A DNA stretch of 64,000 bases from Gryllotalpicola protaetiae (GTDB lineage: Bacteria; Actinomycetota; Actinomycetes; Actinomycetales; Microbacteriaceae). The stretch lies in assembly GCF_003627055.1 (NCBI RefSeq), contig NZ_CP032624.1, forward strand, positions 2,356,001 to 2,420,000, given 5' to 3'. How positions within the stretch are numbered: the first letter of the stretch is position 1; each line of letters begins with the position of its first letter. The notes below the pieces were generated by a model. It saw only the letters and a list, made by a program, of their open reading frames with translations, was not told where the DNA came from and did not search any database. A program made the position numbers and the translations under genes. Positions 43,987 to 53,492 of this stretch are shown here, piece after piece.

Positions 43987-44155
43987 CAGAACGGCATCAG
44001 CACTGCCAAAAGCGTGAGCGGCCAGTGCCTGCACCGGAGGCTCGGACGGATTCGTCAACCGCATCGAGGCGGCCGCCACGCGCGAGCGCGCGCTATGTCG
44101 TCGTGCTACCGTCGACCCGATCGTGACCCGTCATCAGACGCAGGAGGTGAGACCC

Positions 44156-44215
44156 ATGAACGCAGTACTCGAAATGGGTGCTCCCTCGCAGTCCACGATC
44201 GCGCGGCTCGACTAG
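44156..44215 (+). CDS. Possible 19-residue leader peptide or small protein
   Basis: A 20-codon frame encodes MNAVLEMGAPSQSTIARLD. AGGAGGTGAG is placed only five to ten bases before the ATG, one of the strongest ribosome sites in the window. It ends 45 bases before the patatin-like gene and could be a translated leader. No matching family is recognised, and short frames occur by chance, so translation is unproven. Confidence 0.4.
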   Translation: MNAVLEMGAPSQSTIARLD

Positions 44216-44260
44216 CCGCCCCGGGGAGCATCCGCCACGCGATCGCGAAAGGCGACTCCC

Positions 44261-45169
44261 ATGAACACAGACTCCTCTTCAGCGCACGCTCGCGCCCTGG
44301 TTCTCGGCGGCGGCGGCGCGGCCGGCAACGCCTGGTTGATCGGCGTCATCGCCGGTCTCTCCGACGCAGGCGTCGAGGCGGCGGATGCCGAGCTGATCGT
44401 CGGCACCTCAGCCGGCGCCACGGCTGCCGCCCAGGTCACCAGCGCACCCATTGCCGAACTGTTCGACGCGGTGCTCCAGCCCGTGCCTCAGCGCCAGGCG
44501 CCACCGCGAGGCTCCGGCGGGCGCCCGGCCGCCTTCAACCAGAGCGATCACCTCGAGCGACTGCGCTGCATCATCGCGAGCGCCGACAGCGCGGCCGACA
44601 TGCGTCGCAAGATCGGGGCGGCAGCCCTTGAGGCGGATGCCGGCGCCGACCCCTCCGCCGCCGCCCGCTGGCGCGCGACGGTCGCGGCGCGGCTGCCTCG
44701 GCAGGAGTGGCCGGAGCGAAGCATCCGCATCACCGCTGTCGATCCGGTGACGGGCGATGGCGTCGTCTTCGACAGGAACAGTGGTGTAGAGCTGGCGGAT
44801 GCCGTGGCCGCCAGCACCTCGAACGGCTTCGGTCTGCCGCCGTATCGCATCGGCGAGCGGCGGTTCATCGATGGCGGCTACCGGCGCAATGAGAACGCCG
44901 ACCTGGCCGCGGGGTTCGAGCGCGTACTGGTGCTGTCGCCCCTCGGCGGCCGCACGCTGCACCCGCTCGAGTGGGGCATGCAGCTCGCGGCGCAAGTCGA
45001 TGAGCTGCGGGCCGGTGGCAGCAGGGTCGAGACGATCCTGCCCGATGCCGCGTCGCTCGACGCGTTCGGCGGCAACATGATGAACCTCGCGGCGCGGCCT
45101 GCTGCGGCGCGCGCTGGGTTCGAGCAAGGGAGGAGTGTCGCGGTGCGGCTGACCGGGTTCTGGAGCTGA
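44261..45169 (+). CDS. Patatin-like phospholipase / acyl hydrolase
   Basis: A 302-residue patatin-like serine hydrolase. LGGGGAAGNAW near residue 13 forms the oxyanion loop, IVGTSAGATAA carries the nucleophile in GxSxG, and IDGGYRRNENAD near residue 205 gives the catalytic Asp in a DG[G/A] motif. Such proteins cleave phospholipids or other acyl esters; the exact substrate is unknown. ATG 44261 follows AAAGGCGA. The upstream tiny frame at 44156 may form part of its leader. Confidence 0.88.
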   Translation: MNTDSSSAHARALVLGGGGAAGNAWLIGVIAGLSDAGVEAADAELIVGTSAGATAAAQVTSAPIAELFDAVLQPVPQRQAPPRGSGGRPAAFNQSDHLERLRCIIASADSAADMRRKIGAAALEADAGADPSAAARWRATVAARLPRQEWPERSIRITAVDPVTGDGVVFDRNSGVELADAVAASTSNGFGLPPYRIGERRFIDGGYRRNENADLAAGFERVLVLSPLGGRTLHPLEWGMQLAAQVDELRAGGSRVETILPDAASLDAFGGNMMNLAARPAAARAGFEQGRSVAVRLTGFWS

Positions 45170-45781
45170 TGTACGCGGTCGGCCCGGTGCGCAGAGGGTC
45201 CGCACTAACTGCCGCCAACGCGCGCGGATTATATGGACGGTGCGCCACATCGAATCCATCCCGATGGGTGGGATTACGCCTGATCCGGAACAATAAATTG
45301 TTCGTTCACTGTGTAGTCGCACTCGGTCAATCAAGCTTGAGCCAATCCTGAGGCGGCGGCCCTCACTCGTCGCGAGGTGTCAACTACCGTCGATTGTGCG
45401 GGCACCCGAGTCCGTACCTCAACCCGAATGACCGCGGCCCGCGAACTCCACTGACGGAGACGCGGGCCGCGGTGATGCGGCGTAGCTCGGCTCCCCGATC
45501 AAGCCGCACCGCTACCAGGAATGCGGGCGCAACCCGAATGCGCCCGCATCACACCCCCACGTGCTCCCTGGATGCGGACAGCGTAAGCAAAGGAATCCGT
45601 TCCGCCGAAATCCCGTATTGGGGCTTGACCGCGGTGCCGACCGCCGCTGGCCAGCGCTCGCCAATGGCGTGTCGTCACCGACCGGCTTGAGCTGCCCCCT
45701 TGCACAATTCGCGTGCGGGCACACCCCCGTTGTCGGCTTTCCGAGGCGAGCGAAGGCTTGTCTGCAACGGAAGGAGCTCAG
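45170..45781. other. Hairpin-rich intergenic region
   Basis: No convincing gene was found in 612 bases. A 13-bp perfect stem joins ACCGCGGCCCGCG (45431-45443) and CGCGGGCCGCGGT (45461-45473). A second stem joins ATGCGGGCGC (45521-45530) and GCGCCCGCAT (45540-45549). A 16-bp AT-rich palindrome, GAACAAT-AA-ATTGTTC, lies at 45288-45303. AACCCGAATG occurs twice, at 45421 and 45531, before or inside the stems. Termination, a structured RNA or regulator sites are possible. Confidence 0.6.
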
Positions 45782-45973
45782 ATGAGCGACACAGGCGAGC
45801 CGGCCGAGGAGAAGATGCCCGACGCAGAGGAGCTTCAGAAGCCGAGCACCGAGAAAGACCCGGCCGAAGAACCGAAGGCTCCAGAGGTCGAACCGGAAGA
45901 GGCGAACCATCAGGCGGTGGGCATCGGTGTGGTCGGCACGCCAGACGACGGGGACGACGGCGGCGAAAGCTAG
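45782..45973 (+). CDS. Small acidic, disordered protein
   Basis: A 63-residue protein rich in Glu, Asp and Pro, with no membrane segment or cysteine. The only less-charged part is NHQAVGIGVVGTP near residue 42. AAGGAG is correctly placed five bases before ATG 45782, so translation is plausible. It ends 42 bases before the converging alcohol dehydrogenase gene. No function can be assigned. Confidence 0.68.
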   Translation: MSDTGEPAEEKMPDAEELQKPSTEKDPAEEPKAPEVEPEEANHQAVGIGVVGTPDDGDDGGES

Positions 45974-46014
45974 GCATCTGCCGCATCGCCCACGGGGCAC
46001 GGAACGACTTCGGG

Positions 46015-47160
46015 TCAGCCGGCCGCGGCCATCGTGACGATGGCTCGGCCGTTGATCTCTCCGCGCGCGAGCGCCTGATAGGCGGCATCGGCCTCGTCAA
46101 GAGTGAATCGTCGAGTGATGAGATCGCCCGGGACGAACCCGCCGTTCTCGACGAGTTCGATGACTCTCGGCAGATCTTCGCGCGTGCGCCCGCCGAAAGA
46201 CCCGGCGATCGATTGCCCGCGACGCACGAGCGGCGTGATCTCGATTTCGGCGGTGGCGCGCCCGGCGGCGATGCCGATGGCGACCATCCGGCCGCCATCG
46301 CCGAGCATGGCGGATGCCTGGGTGAAGGTCGCTGGACGCCCCAACGCCTCGAACGCCACATCGACCCCGCCGCCTGTGCGGTCCTTCACCGCGACCACCG
46401 GATCCTCGACCAGGGAGTTGACCGTGTGGGTGGCACCGAGCGCCCGCGCGCGCTCGAGCTTGTCGTCCGCGATGTCGACGGCGATCACTTCTGCAGCGCC
46501 CGCGGCACGGCACAGCTGGATCAGACTCGATCCGACGCCGCCGACCCCAATGATGGCCACCGCCTCGCCACGCTCGAGTCGTGCGGTGCGGAACACAGCG
46601 CCGTAGGCGGTGAGGCCGGCGCAGCCGACGATGCAGGCCGACTCCTCATCCACCTCTGAACCGAACGGTGCGAGGGCGGTGACGGGCACAACGCTGTACT
46701 CGGCGAGTCCGCCCATCGAGTACATCGCAAGGAACGATCCGTCGGGCATGCGCAGGCGGCTACTGCCGTCATAGAGGGTGCCCCGCAGTCTGTTCTTCTG
46801 GAAGAACTCCGAGCACAGGTCGTCGCGCCCGCGTCGGCAGGCGGCACATTCCCCGCAGGGCATGATAAACGAACCGACCACTCGCGAGCCGGCTGAAAGG
46901 CCCCGCAGATCCGTGGTCCCGGCGCCGAAGGCGACGACGGTGCCGCTGATCTCGTGGCCGAGGACCGCCGGGCGGGGGAATGCCACCTCGCCGCGCATGA
47001 CGTGCAGGTCCGTATGACACACCCCGCAGGCGGTGACGCGCACGAGCGCCTCGCCTGCCTGCGGGGTTGGAGTCGCGATCCGCGTGAGCTTTAGTCGCGG
47101 CTCGGCGCCGTCGAGCAGAGCCGCGCGCATGGTGGGTGGAACGGCGGTCGGGGCGCTCAT
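46015..47160 (-). CDS. Zinc-dependent medium-chain alcohol dehydrogenase
   Basis: A 381-residue MDR-family dehydrogenase. Catalytic-zinc residues lie in GVCHTDLH and LGHEISG; the structural-zinc loop has four cysteines in PCGECAACRRGRDDLC. The NAD-binding segment reads IIGVGGVGSS. It probably oxidises an alcohol or hydroxy intermediate made by the neighbouring pathway. ATG 47160 starts five bases after the glcG stop and lies behind an internal GGAGG; the 47181 ATG would overlap glcG. It is the last gene of the minus-strand glycolate/malate-synthase cluster. Confidence 0.88.
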   Translation of the reverse strand: MSAPTAVPPTMRAALLDGAEPRLKLTRIATPTPQAGEALVRVTACGVCHTDLHVMRGEVAFPRPAVLGHEISGTVVAFGAGTTDLRGLSAGSRVVGSFIMPCGECAACRRGRDDLCSEFFQKNRLRGTLYDGSSRLRMPDGSFLAMYSMGGLAEYSVVPVTALAPFGSEVDEESACIVGCAGLTAYGAVFRTARLERGEAVAIIGVGGVGSSLIQLCRAAGAAEVIAVDIADDKLERARALGATHTVNSLVEDPVVAVKDRTGGGVDVAFEALGRPATFTQASAMLGDGGRMVAIGIAAGRATAEIEITPLVRRGQSIAGSFGGRTREDLPRVIELVENGGFVPGDLITRRFTLDEADAAYQALARGEINGRAIVTMAAAG

Positions 47161-47164
47161 AGCT

Positions 47165-47584
47165 CTAGTCGGCCTCCGCACCGATCGCCACGAGGACCTG
47201 GGCCGCGATTGCTGCGTCCTGGTCGGGTGTGCCGCCCGCCACTCCGAGGCCGCCGATCATCCGCCCGTCGACGCGGATGGGCACCCCGCCCTTGACGTTG
47301 GTCAACAGTGATCCAGTGCCGAGCGGCAAGGCGACGGCCAGGTCTCCCTGCATCCAACCGGTCGGACGCCGCGTGGATGCCGCGGTCTGCGCCTTTCGCC
47401 GGCTGGTCTCCGCGCTGTGCGGCGTGATGCCGTCGGCGCGCGCATAGGCGACGAGCGCGAGGGAAGGGTCGACCACGGTGACCGCGACCTTCACGCCGGC
47501 ATCCGCCCCGCAGCTGATCGCTGTGGCAATGACGTGAAGGGCGAACTCGTGGCTGATGGCGGTCGTTTCGATGTACTGCTTCAT
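47165..47584 (-). CDS. glcG: GlcG/HbpS-family protein
   Basis: A 139-residue GlcG/HbpS-domain protein. [21 protein letters not shown] near residue 32 and [19 protein letters not shown] near 98 are characteristic. HbpS relatives bind haem or cobalamin; GlcG is commonly encoded in glycolate-utilisation operons, but its biochemical role is unsettled. It overlaps malate synthase by ATGA and precedes the alcohol dehydrogenase by four bases. Confidence 0.82.
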   Translation of the reverse strand: MKQYIETTAISHEFALHVIATAISCGADAGVKVAVTVVDPSLALVAYARADGITPHSAETSRRKAQTAASTRRPTGWMQGDLAVALPLGTGSLLTNVKGGVPIRVDGRMIGGLGVAGGTPDQDAAIAAQVLVAIGAEAD

Positions 47585-49776
47585 GCGACTTCTCCGGCGA
47601 TCGCTGCGGTGAGTTCCTGGGCCTTCGCCACCCGGCGGTAGCGATGGAGGATGAATTCGGTGTACCCATTCGGCTGTGCGGCGCCGTCGAAGACGAGCGC
47701 ACAGGCCGCAGCGAATGCGGTGCTGCTGGCGAGATTCGCCGCCATCGGCTGATAGGCGGGATCACTGGAATTCTGCTCGTCGACGACGGCGGCCATGCGC
47801 GCGAGCGAATCGCGGACCAGCGCTTCGTCCACGACGTCATGGCGCAGCCAGTTGGCGAGCAGCTGGCTGGAGATGCGCAGCGTGGCCCGGTCCTCCATCA
47901 GCCCGACGTCGTGGATGTCGGGGACCTTCGAGCAGCCGATGCCTTGGTCGATCCACCGCACGACGTAACCGAGCAGGGACTGCACGTTGTTGTCGACTTC
48001 GAGACGCCGGGCATCTGCGTCCCACTCGGCGGGATCACCGACCGGGACCGTGAGGAGCTGCTCGAGGGTGCTGCGGCGGAATCCGGCGAGTTCGCGCTGC
48101 CGTTCGCGCACGTCGACCCATTGATAGTGCAGCGCGTGGAGCGTCGCGGCGGTGGGTGAGGGCACCCAGGCTGTCGTGGCGCCGGACAGCGGGTGTCCGA
48201 TCTTCTGCTCGAGCATGCCGGCCATCTGGTCAGGAGCGGCCCACATTCCCTTGCCGATCTGGGCGTGCCCGGCCAATCCGCTCTCGAGCCCGATATCGAC
48301 GTTCTGGTCTTCGTATGCGAGTATCCACGGCGCGGTGCGCAGCTCGGCCTTCCGCACGATCGGGCCGGCCTCCATCGAGGTGTGGATTTCGTCGCCCGAC
48401 CGATCGAGGAACCCCGTGTTGATGAAGACAAGCCGGTCAGCGCCCTGGGCGATTGCAGCCTTGAGGTTGGCCGAGGTGCGTCGCTCCTCGTCCATCAGAC
48501 CGAGCTTGATGGTTCCGGGGGTGAGACCGAGCAGGGCCTCGACGCGCTCGAAGATGGCAACGGCGAACGCGACTTCCTCCGAGCCGTGCATCTTCGGCTT
48601 GACGATGTAGATCGAGCCGCGGCGGCTGTTGCGGCCCGGGTTGGTCGGGTCGAGGCCGGGGAGCGCACAGAGGGTGGTGACCAGGGCATCGAGGATGCCT
48701 TCCCCGATCTCCCTCCCAGCCGAGTCGAGCACCGCGTCGGTCATCATGTGGTGGCCGACGTTGCGAACGAACAGCAGGGATCGACCGGGCAGGACGAGTT
48801 GTTCGCCGTCGACCCCGGTGTAGCTGCGATCGGCCGCGAGTCTGCGAGTGACGATGCGACCGCCCTTCTCGAAGCTCTCCGTCAGGTCGCCGCGGTTCAG
48901 ACCCAACCAATTCCGGTAGGCGGCGACCTTGTCTGCCGCGTCGACGGTCGCAACGGAATCCTCGAAGTCGATGATTGTCGTCAGCGCGGACTCGATGACG
49001 ACATCGCTGATGCCCGCTGCGTCGTCTGCCGCGACGGGTGAACCGGCGTCGAAGCGGATCTCCCAGTGCACGCCGCGGCGGCGCAGCAGCACCGCCGAGG
49101 GGCGCTCGATCGAGCCGGTGTGACCGCGGAACGCCTCGGCTTCGCGCAGCGCGACGCGCCCCGCCGGCAGCACTGCCGTCAGCGCGCCCTCACGCACCTC
49201 ATAGGCGATGGCGTCCAGGTGGCTGCCCGACTCAAGTGGGAAGAACTCGTCGAGCAGACTGCGCACACGTGCGACGACCTGGGCACCGCGGGCGCGGTCG
49301 TAGCCCCCCGGGGCGGCGCGACCCGGAAGCGCGTCCGTCCCGTAGAACGCGTCGTACAGCGAGCCCCAGCGGGCGTTGGCGGCGTTGAGCGCATAGCGCG
49401 CATTCGTGATCGGCACAACGAGCTGGGGCCCGGAGAGCTCAGCGATCTCAGGATCGACGTCGCGCGTCGTCACGCTGATATCCGTCGGCTCAGGGACGAG
49501 GTAGCCGATCCGCTCGAGGAATCGGCGGTATTCGCCGGGTTCGACGTGAGTCTGGTGGTGCGCGCGATTCCACTCGTCTAGCTCCGCCTGCAGACGGTCG
49601 CGTTCAGCGAGGAGACGAAGGTTCTCGGGCATGAGCTCATCGATGAGCGCCGCGGCGCCTGCCCAGAACGCCTCGGCGGTGACTCGCGTATTCTCAAGGG
49701 CCTCGTCTGCGATGAAGTCGTACAACTCGCGGGCGATCTGCAGCCCGTCGATGTGAACGCGATGGTCGTCGGTCAT
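47581..49776 (-). CDS. glcB: Malate synthase G
   Basis: A 731-residue malate synthase G that condenses glyoxylate with acetyl-CoA to make malate. The long single-chain form, [19 protein letters not shown] around residue 395 and the preceding GSIY segment identify the G isoform; [14 protein letters not shown] contains the active-site acidic/arginine region. It overlaps glcD and glcG by four bases each, so it is translationally coupled to glycolate oxidation. A linked isocitrate lyase is absent, arguing that glyoxylate comes from another pathway. Confidence 0.95.
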   Translation of the reverse strand: MTDDHRVHIDGLQIARELYDFIADEALENTRVTAEAFWAGAAALIDELMPENLRLLAERDRLQAELDEWNRAHHQTHVEPGEYRRFLERIGYLVPEPTDISVTTRDVDPEIAELSGPQLVVPITNARYALNAANARWGSLYDAFYGTDALPGRAAPGGYDRARGAQVVARVRSLLDEFFPLESGSHLDAIAYEVREGALTAVLPAGRVALREAEAFRGHTGSIERPSAVLLRRRGVHWEIRFDAGSPVAADDAAGISDVVIESALTTIIDFEDSVATVDAADKVAAYRNWLGLNRGDLTESFEKGGRIVTRRLAADRSYTGVDGEQLVLPGRSLLFVRNVGHHMMTDAVLDSAGREIGEGILDALVTTLCALPGLDPTNPGRNSRRGSIYIVKPKMHGSEEVAFAVAIFERVEALLGLTPGTIKLGLMDEERRTSANLKAAIAQGADRLVFINTGFLDRSGDEIHTSMEAGPIVRKAELRTAPWILAYEDQNVDIGLESGLAGHAQIGKGMWAAPDQMAGMLEQKIGHPLSGATTAWVPSPTAATLHALHYQWVDVRERQRELAGFRRSTLEQLLTVPVGDPAEWDADARRLEVDNNVQSLLGYVVRWIDQGIGCSKVPDIHDVGLMEDRATLRISSQLLANWLRHDVVDEALVRDSLARMAAVVDEQNSSDPAYQPMAANLASSTAFAAACALVFDGAAQPNGYTEFILHRYRRVAKAQELTAAIAGEVA

Positions 49777-51152
49777 TCCTGTGTCTCCTTGAAGATGGTG
49801 CCGGGGTTGAGGATTCCGGCCGGGTCGAGCGCCGTCTTGATGCGACGCTCGACCTCGAGCGCGTCGTCGCCGATCTGACTGCGCAGCCAGGGCCTCTTGA
49901 GCCGGCCGACGCCGTGTTCGCCGGTGATGGTTCCGCCGAGCCGAATGGCGAGGGTCATGATCTCGCCGTAGGCCCGCTCGGCGCGGGTCTGCTGATCGCG
50001 GTCTTCGTTGTCGAAGACGACAAGCGGGTGGGAGTTTCCGTCGCCGGCATGCGCGAAGAACGCCACCTCCACGTCATTGGCGCGGCTGATGGCCTCGATG
50101 CCGGCGATCAGCTCGCCGAGTAGGGGGATCGGAACACCCACATCCTCGAGGAGGACGCGGCCGCGCTCTTCGACGGCGGGGATCGCGGCGCGGCGTCCCG
50201 CTTCGAGCTCGGCGGCGCGCGGCGGTTCGACCTCGGCGGCGCTGCGGGCGCCGTGTGCGGCGCATACCTCGATGATTCGAGCGAGGTCACGACCGTGCGG
50301 ATCGAGTTCGTCGACACCGGCGAGCAGGAATGCCGCGGCGTCCCGGTCGAGGCCGAGGCCGAGGTGGTCTTCGACGGCATTGACCGAAAGCCGGTCCATG
50401 TATTCGAGCATCGACGGCCGGATGCCTGTGGCGATCTCTGCGACGGCGGCAGCCGCCTGCGCCGGGGAGTCGAACCAAGCTGCGACGGTACGGTGCGCAG
50501 GCTGCGCAGGCAGCAGCCGGAGTGTGATCTCTGTGATGATGCCGAGAGTGCCTTCGCTGCCGACGAAGAGCTTGACCATCGGGAGCCCGGCGACATCCTT
50601 GATGAGCGCGCCGCCGAACCGGACGGCACGGCCGTCGGCGAGCACCACTTCGAGCCCGAGCACGTAGTCGGCCGTGACGCCGTACTTCACGCAGCACAGG
50701 CCGCCCGCATTGGTGGCGACATTGCCGCCGATCGAGCAGATCTGGAATGACGCGGGGTCGGGCGGGTACCACAGGCCGTGTCGCGCGACCTCGGCCTTGA
50801 GCTCTGCATTGAGCAAGCCCGGTTGAACGACGACAGTGCGGGTGTCGGCGTCTACCTGCACGGCGCGCATTCGCTCGGTCGTGATGACAATGCAGCCCGC
50901 CACGGTGGTGGCTCCCCCGGAGAGGCCTGTGCCTGCGCCCCGAGGGACGATCGGGACGCCGTGCTGTGCGGCCCAGCGCACCGCGACCTGCACGTCGGCG
51001 GTCGACTCTGCGAGCACGACCGCAAGCGGCATGACCGTATGGGTGTCCGATGCACGGTCGCACCGGTACGCCTCCATTGCGGCCGGCTCGGTGAGCACCG
51101 CCCCGGCCGGCAGCAGTCCGACCAGGTCGTCTGCTCGGGGATTGTCCGCCAC
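49773..51152 (-). CDS. glcD: FAD-linked glycolate/D-lactate oxidase, GlcD-like
   Basis: A 459-residue FAD-binding oxidase of the GlcD/LldD-type two-domain family. [15 protein letters not shown] binds FAD near residue 90; [19 protein letters not shown] and [20 protein letters not shown] follow, and the C-domain has [12 protein letters not shown] and [10 protein letters not shown]. Glycolate is the likely substrate because malate synthase and GlcG are coupled downstream. GlcE/GlcF-like subunits were not found nearby. GTG 51152 is preceded by GAGGAGG. An IclR-type palindrome lies 27 bases upstream. Confidence 0.88.
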   Translation of the reverse strand: MADNPRADDLVGLLPAGAVLTEPAAMEAYRCDRASDTHTVMPLAVVLAESTADVQVAVRWAAQHGVPIVPRGAGTGLSGGATTVAGCIVITTERMRAVQVDADTRTVVVQPGLLNAELKAEVARHGLWYPPDPASFQICSIGGNVATNAGGLCCVKYGVTADYVLGLEVVLADGRAVRFGGALIKDVAGLPMVKLFVGSEGTLGIITEITLRLLPAQPAHRTVAAWFDSPAQAAAAVAEIATGIRPSMLEYMDRLSVNAVEDHLGLGLDRDAAAFLLAGVDELDPHGRDLARIIEVCAAHGARSAAEVEPPRAAELEAGRRAAIPAVEERGRVLLEDVGVPIPLLGELIAGIEAISRANDVEVAFFAHAGDGNSHPLVVFDNEDRDQQTRAERAYGEIMTLAIRLGGTITGEHGVGRLKRPWLRSQIGDDALEVERRIKTALDPAGILNPGTIFKETQE

Positions 51153-51177
51153 CTGTCCTCCTCGACAGAAACCATCA

Positions 51178-51214
51178 ATTCCGTATAGCGGAAATCAAAT
51201 TCCGATCTGCGGTG
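51178..51214. promoter_or_regulatory. IclR-type operator pair upstream of glcD
   Basis: TTCCG-TATAG-CGGAA (51179-51193) is a perfect 5-N5-5 inverted repeat. A weaker TTCCG-ATCTG-CGGTG copy begins exactly 21 bases later at 51200. This arrangement is typical of IclR-family binding sites. The IclR gene at 59429 is the obvious local candidate, but binding is not shown. Confidence 0.58.
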
Positions 51215-51253
51215 AGCCTACTCAGATCCGCCCGGCCCGGTCAACCGGGCGGG

Positions 51254-52138
51254 TCAGGCCTCGGGTGAGATGCGGAAGATGGTGGCGCGTCGGGAGATCA
51301 TCTCCGCGCGCGCGAGTCGCGGCTTGTCGGACCCGTCTCTGATCACCCCGCCACGCGCCTCGAAATCGTTGAGGAATTCCCTCGCCCAGGCGACGTCGGC
51401 GCCGGAGGGGCTCAGAGACTCATTCACCACGGCGGGTTGCTCGCCGTCAAGGCACAGCTTGCCGGTCATCCCCAACGCGACGGCGTCGGCGCTCTGCTCG
51501 CGCAGGACCGCGTGCGTGCTCGCGACGGTGGGGCCATCGATCGGGCCGGGCAGGCCTCCGATCCTGGATGCGAGAACAAGCCGCGTGCGCGGGTACGCCA
51601 TCGCCGTCGACGTGTTCGCGGCGCCGGTGTCCCGCCGGTAGTCGCCGGAGCCGAAGGCGAGTCGGCAGGTGCCGCGGGCACGGGCGATCGCCGCGGCGTC
51701 CTCGATCCCGAGGGCCGATTCGATGAGGGCGATGACGGGGGTTGCGCCGCCGAGCCGCTGGAAGGTGTCGGTGATCTGCTCAGCGGCCTCGGTCTTCGCG
51801 AGCATCACGCCGGCGAGCCCCGGCAGCCCGGCCAGCGCCGTGAGGTCCTCGCCCCACTCCGGACTTGTCCAATCGTTGAGTCGCACCCAAGCGCGGCCGC
51901 CGCCCTCGAACCACCTGACGACCTCGGCCCGGGCCTCGCTCTTGTGCGAGGTGTCGACGGCGTCCTCTAGATCGAGGATCACCTGGTCGGCTCGGCCGAG
52001 CTGCGCGGGGTCGAACTGCTCGGGTGACCGAGCCGAAACCAGCTGCCAGGAACGGGCATCGCGCCCATCGATGCGCCGCGCTTCGCGCGCCGCACGCGCG
52101 GCCACGGTTCTGGTTTCGGAGGTTGCCGTCGTCGTCAC
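51254..52138 (-). CDS. HpcH/HpaI aldolase or CitE-like acyl-CoA lyase
   Basis: A 294-residue CitE/HpcH TIM-barrel protein. QVILDLEDAVD near residue 52 and ALIESALGIEDA near 137 carry conserved acidic residues; FGSGDY and MTGKLCLDGEQ are typical late segments. Relatives cleave citryl-CoA, malyl-CoA or methylmalyl-CoA, often yielding glyoxylate. Its placement before glcD-glcB on the same strand supports a glyoxylate-producing step, though an intergenic operator suggests glcD can be separately transcribed. The start is GTG 52138; its ribosome site is weak. Confidence 0.83.
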   Translation of the reverse strand: MTTTATSETRTVAARAAREARRIDGRDARSWQLVSARSPEQFDPAQLGRADQVILDLEDAVDTSHKSEARAEVVRWFEGGGRAWVRLNDWTSPEWGEDLTALAGLPGLAGVMLAKTEAAEQITDTFQRLGGATPVIALIESALGIEDAAAIARARGTCRLAFGSGDYRRDTGAANTSTAMAYPRTRLVLASRIGGLPGPIDGPTVASTHAVLREQSADAVALGMTGKLCLDGEQPAVVNESLSPSGADVAWAREFLNDFEARGGVIRDGSDKPRLARAEMISRRATIFRISPEA

Positions 52139-52252
52139 GGTTTCTCGCTTTCTTCGGGCGTCGCTGCCCTGGTTGGCACATTGGTTGAGAGTGACACCAA
52201 ATTTATGGCACAGTATTCCCGCATCGTGGAATTTGATGCAAGAGAGGGATCA

Positions 52253-53341
52253 ATGAGGATCGCGCGAATAGAGACCCTGCACCGCGGCGAGATCGCCGCC
52301 GTCCGTGTCACGACAGACGAGGGCCTGGTCGGCATCGGCCAGACCGCGCCGTACCAGACTGGGCTCAGCGTGCGGGTGCTGCACGAGTTCGTCGCACCGT
52401 TCTTCATCGGCGCCGACCCGTGGGATGTCGAGGCGCTCGTGGATCGCTTCCTGCTCGAGCAGTACAAGTTCCCGAGTTCGTTCGTGCTGCGGGCACTCGG
52501 CGGGATCGACACGGCACTGTGGGACATCAACGCGCAGGCGGCCGGCGTGCCCGTGTACAAATTGCTCGGCGGAGCGGTTCGCTCTGAGATCCCGGTCTAC
52601 GCGTCGAGCATGGTGCGCAACATCACCCCGGAGGCCGAAGCCGACCGCATCGCGGCGCTGGCGGCCGAATACGGCTACACGGCGGCGAAGATCCGCGTCG
52701 GCGACCCGATGGGCCGAGACCGCGACGCGGCCCCCGGCCGGACAGAGCGCATCATCCCGCGGATGCGAGAGGTTCTGGGACCGGACTTTCTGCTGAGTGC
52801 CGATGCCAACGGGGGATTCACGGTGCCGCGGGCGATCAGAGTAGGGCGGATGCTGGAGGAGCAGGACTATTTCCACTTCGAGGAGCCCTGCCCGTTCCCG
52901 GAGATCGAGAACACCGCTCAGGTGACGGCGGCTCTCGACATCCCGGTTTCCGGCGGCGAGCAGGACAATTCGCTGCCGCAGTTCTACCGCATGCTGACAG
53001 GGCGGGCTGTGGATATCGTCCAGCCCGACATCGGCTATCTCGGCGGCGTCTCGCGCGCGCGAAAAGTCGCCGTGCTTGCCGAGTTCGCCGGCATCCCGTG
53101 CACGCCGCATTGCGCGAACGACTCGTTGCTGCAGGTGTTCACAACGCATTTGGCCCTCGCGATGCCTTCGTGCGTGCACCACCAGGAGTGGAGCATCGAG
53201 CGCACGGCATGGTCCGAGGGCGTGTACGAACCGATGCTCGAGGTCGTCGGGGGCGCCGTCGCCGCCCCCTCGGTGCCCGGTTGGGGCATCGAACTGACCT
53301 CTCGGTTCCTGTCCGAGGCAGTCGTAGAGGCGACCGACTGA
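52253..53341 (+). CDS. Mandelate-racemase/muconate-lactonising enolase-superfamily enzyme
   Basis: A 362-residue enolase-superfamily protein, most likely a sugar-acid dehydratase. The N-terminal cap domain covers about residues 1-120. The barrel has AKIRVGD with the possible lysine/arginine pair, metal ligands in LLSADANGG, HFEEPCPFPE and SGGEQDN, and the acid/base histidine region CTPHCAND. Closely related families dehydrate galactonate, gluconate and related acids. ATG 52253 follows AGAGAGGGA; an earlier start at 52181 is rejected. It is divergent from CitE and precedes the 860-residue glycosidase-like gene. Confidence 0.86.
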   Translation: MRIARIETLHRGEIAAVRVTTDEGLVGIGQTAPYQTGLSVRVLHEFVAPFFIGADPWDVEALVDRFLLEQYKFPSSFVLRALGGIDTALWDINAQAAGVPVYKLLGGAVRSEIPVYASSMVRNITPEAEADRIAALAAEYGYTAAKIRVGDPMGRDRDAAPGRTERIIPRMREVLGPDFLLSADANGGFTVPRAIRVGRMLEEQDYFHFEEPCPFPEIENTAQVTAALDIPVSGGEQDNSLPQFYRMLTGRAVDIVQPDIGYLGGVSRARKVAVLAEFAGIPCTPHCANDSLLQVFTTHLALAMPSCVHHQEWSIERTAWSEGVYEPMLEVVGGAVAAPSVPGWGIELTSRFLSEAVVEATD

Positions 53342-53371
53342 ATCTTTTGTTGATCGATCCGACGATTTCGC

Positions 53372-53400
53372 TTGACCTCGTCGCGGACCCTACCTAACAT
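53372..53400 (+). promoter_or_regulatory. Predicted promoter for the 860-residue protein and importer
   Basis: TTGACC (53372-53377) and TAACAT (53395-53400) are spaced by 17 bases, a good sigma70-type promoter. It directs transcription of the gene at 53493. GGTTTCGGAAC just downstream holds a CGGAA half-site similar to half of the palindrome before glcD. Confidence 0.57.
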
Positions 53401-53492
53401 CAACTTTCATTGGTTTCGGAACATAAATACCGCATCGCGAAAAGTGATGGGTACATTTCCGGCCGACCACCCGGTACCCAAAGGAGAGCACC

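Noticed and set aside
44041-44150. Possible coding continuation between SDR and tiny ORF
   Set aside because: Only short or frame-shifted Arg/Ser-rich translations are present; no supported start or domain was seen.
45420-45550. CRISPR array suspected from repeated AACCCGAATG
   Set aside because: There are only two short direct repeats, with GC hairpins rather than regularly spaced long repeats and spacers.
52139-52252. A second TTCCG-N5-CGGAA IclR site before the enolase gene
   Set aside because: ATTCCCGCATCGTGGAAT contains complementary ends, but its central spacing differs from the site before glcD; it is not strong enough to call the same operator.
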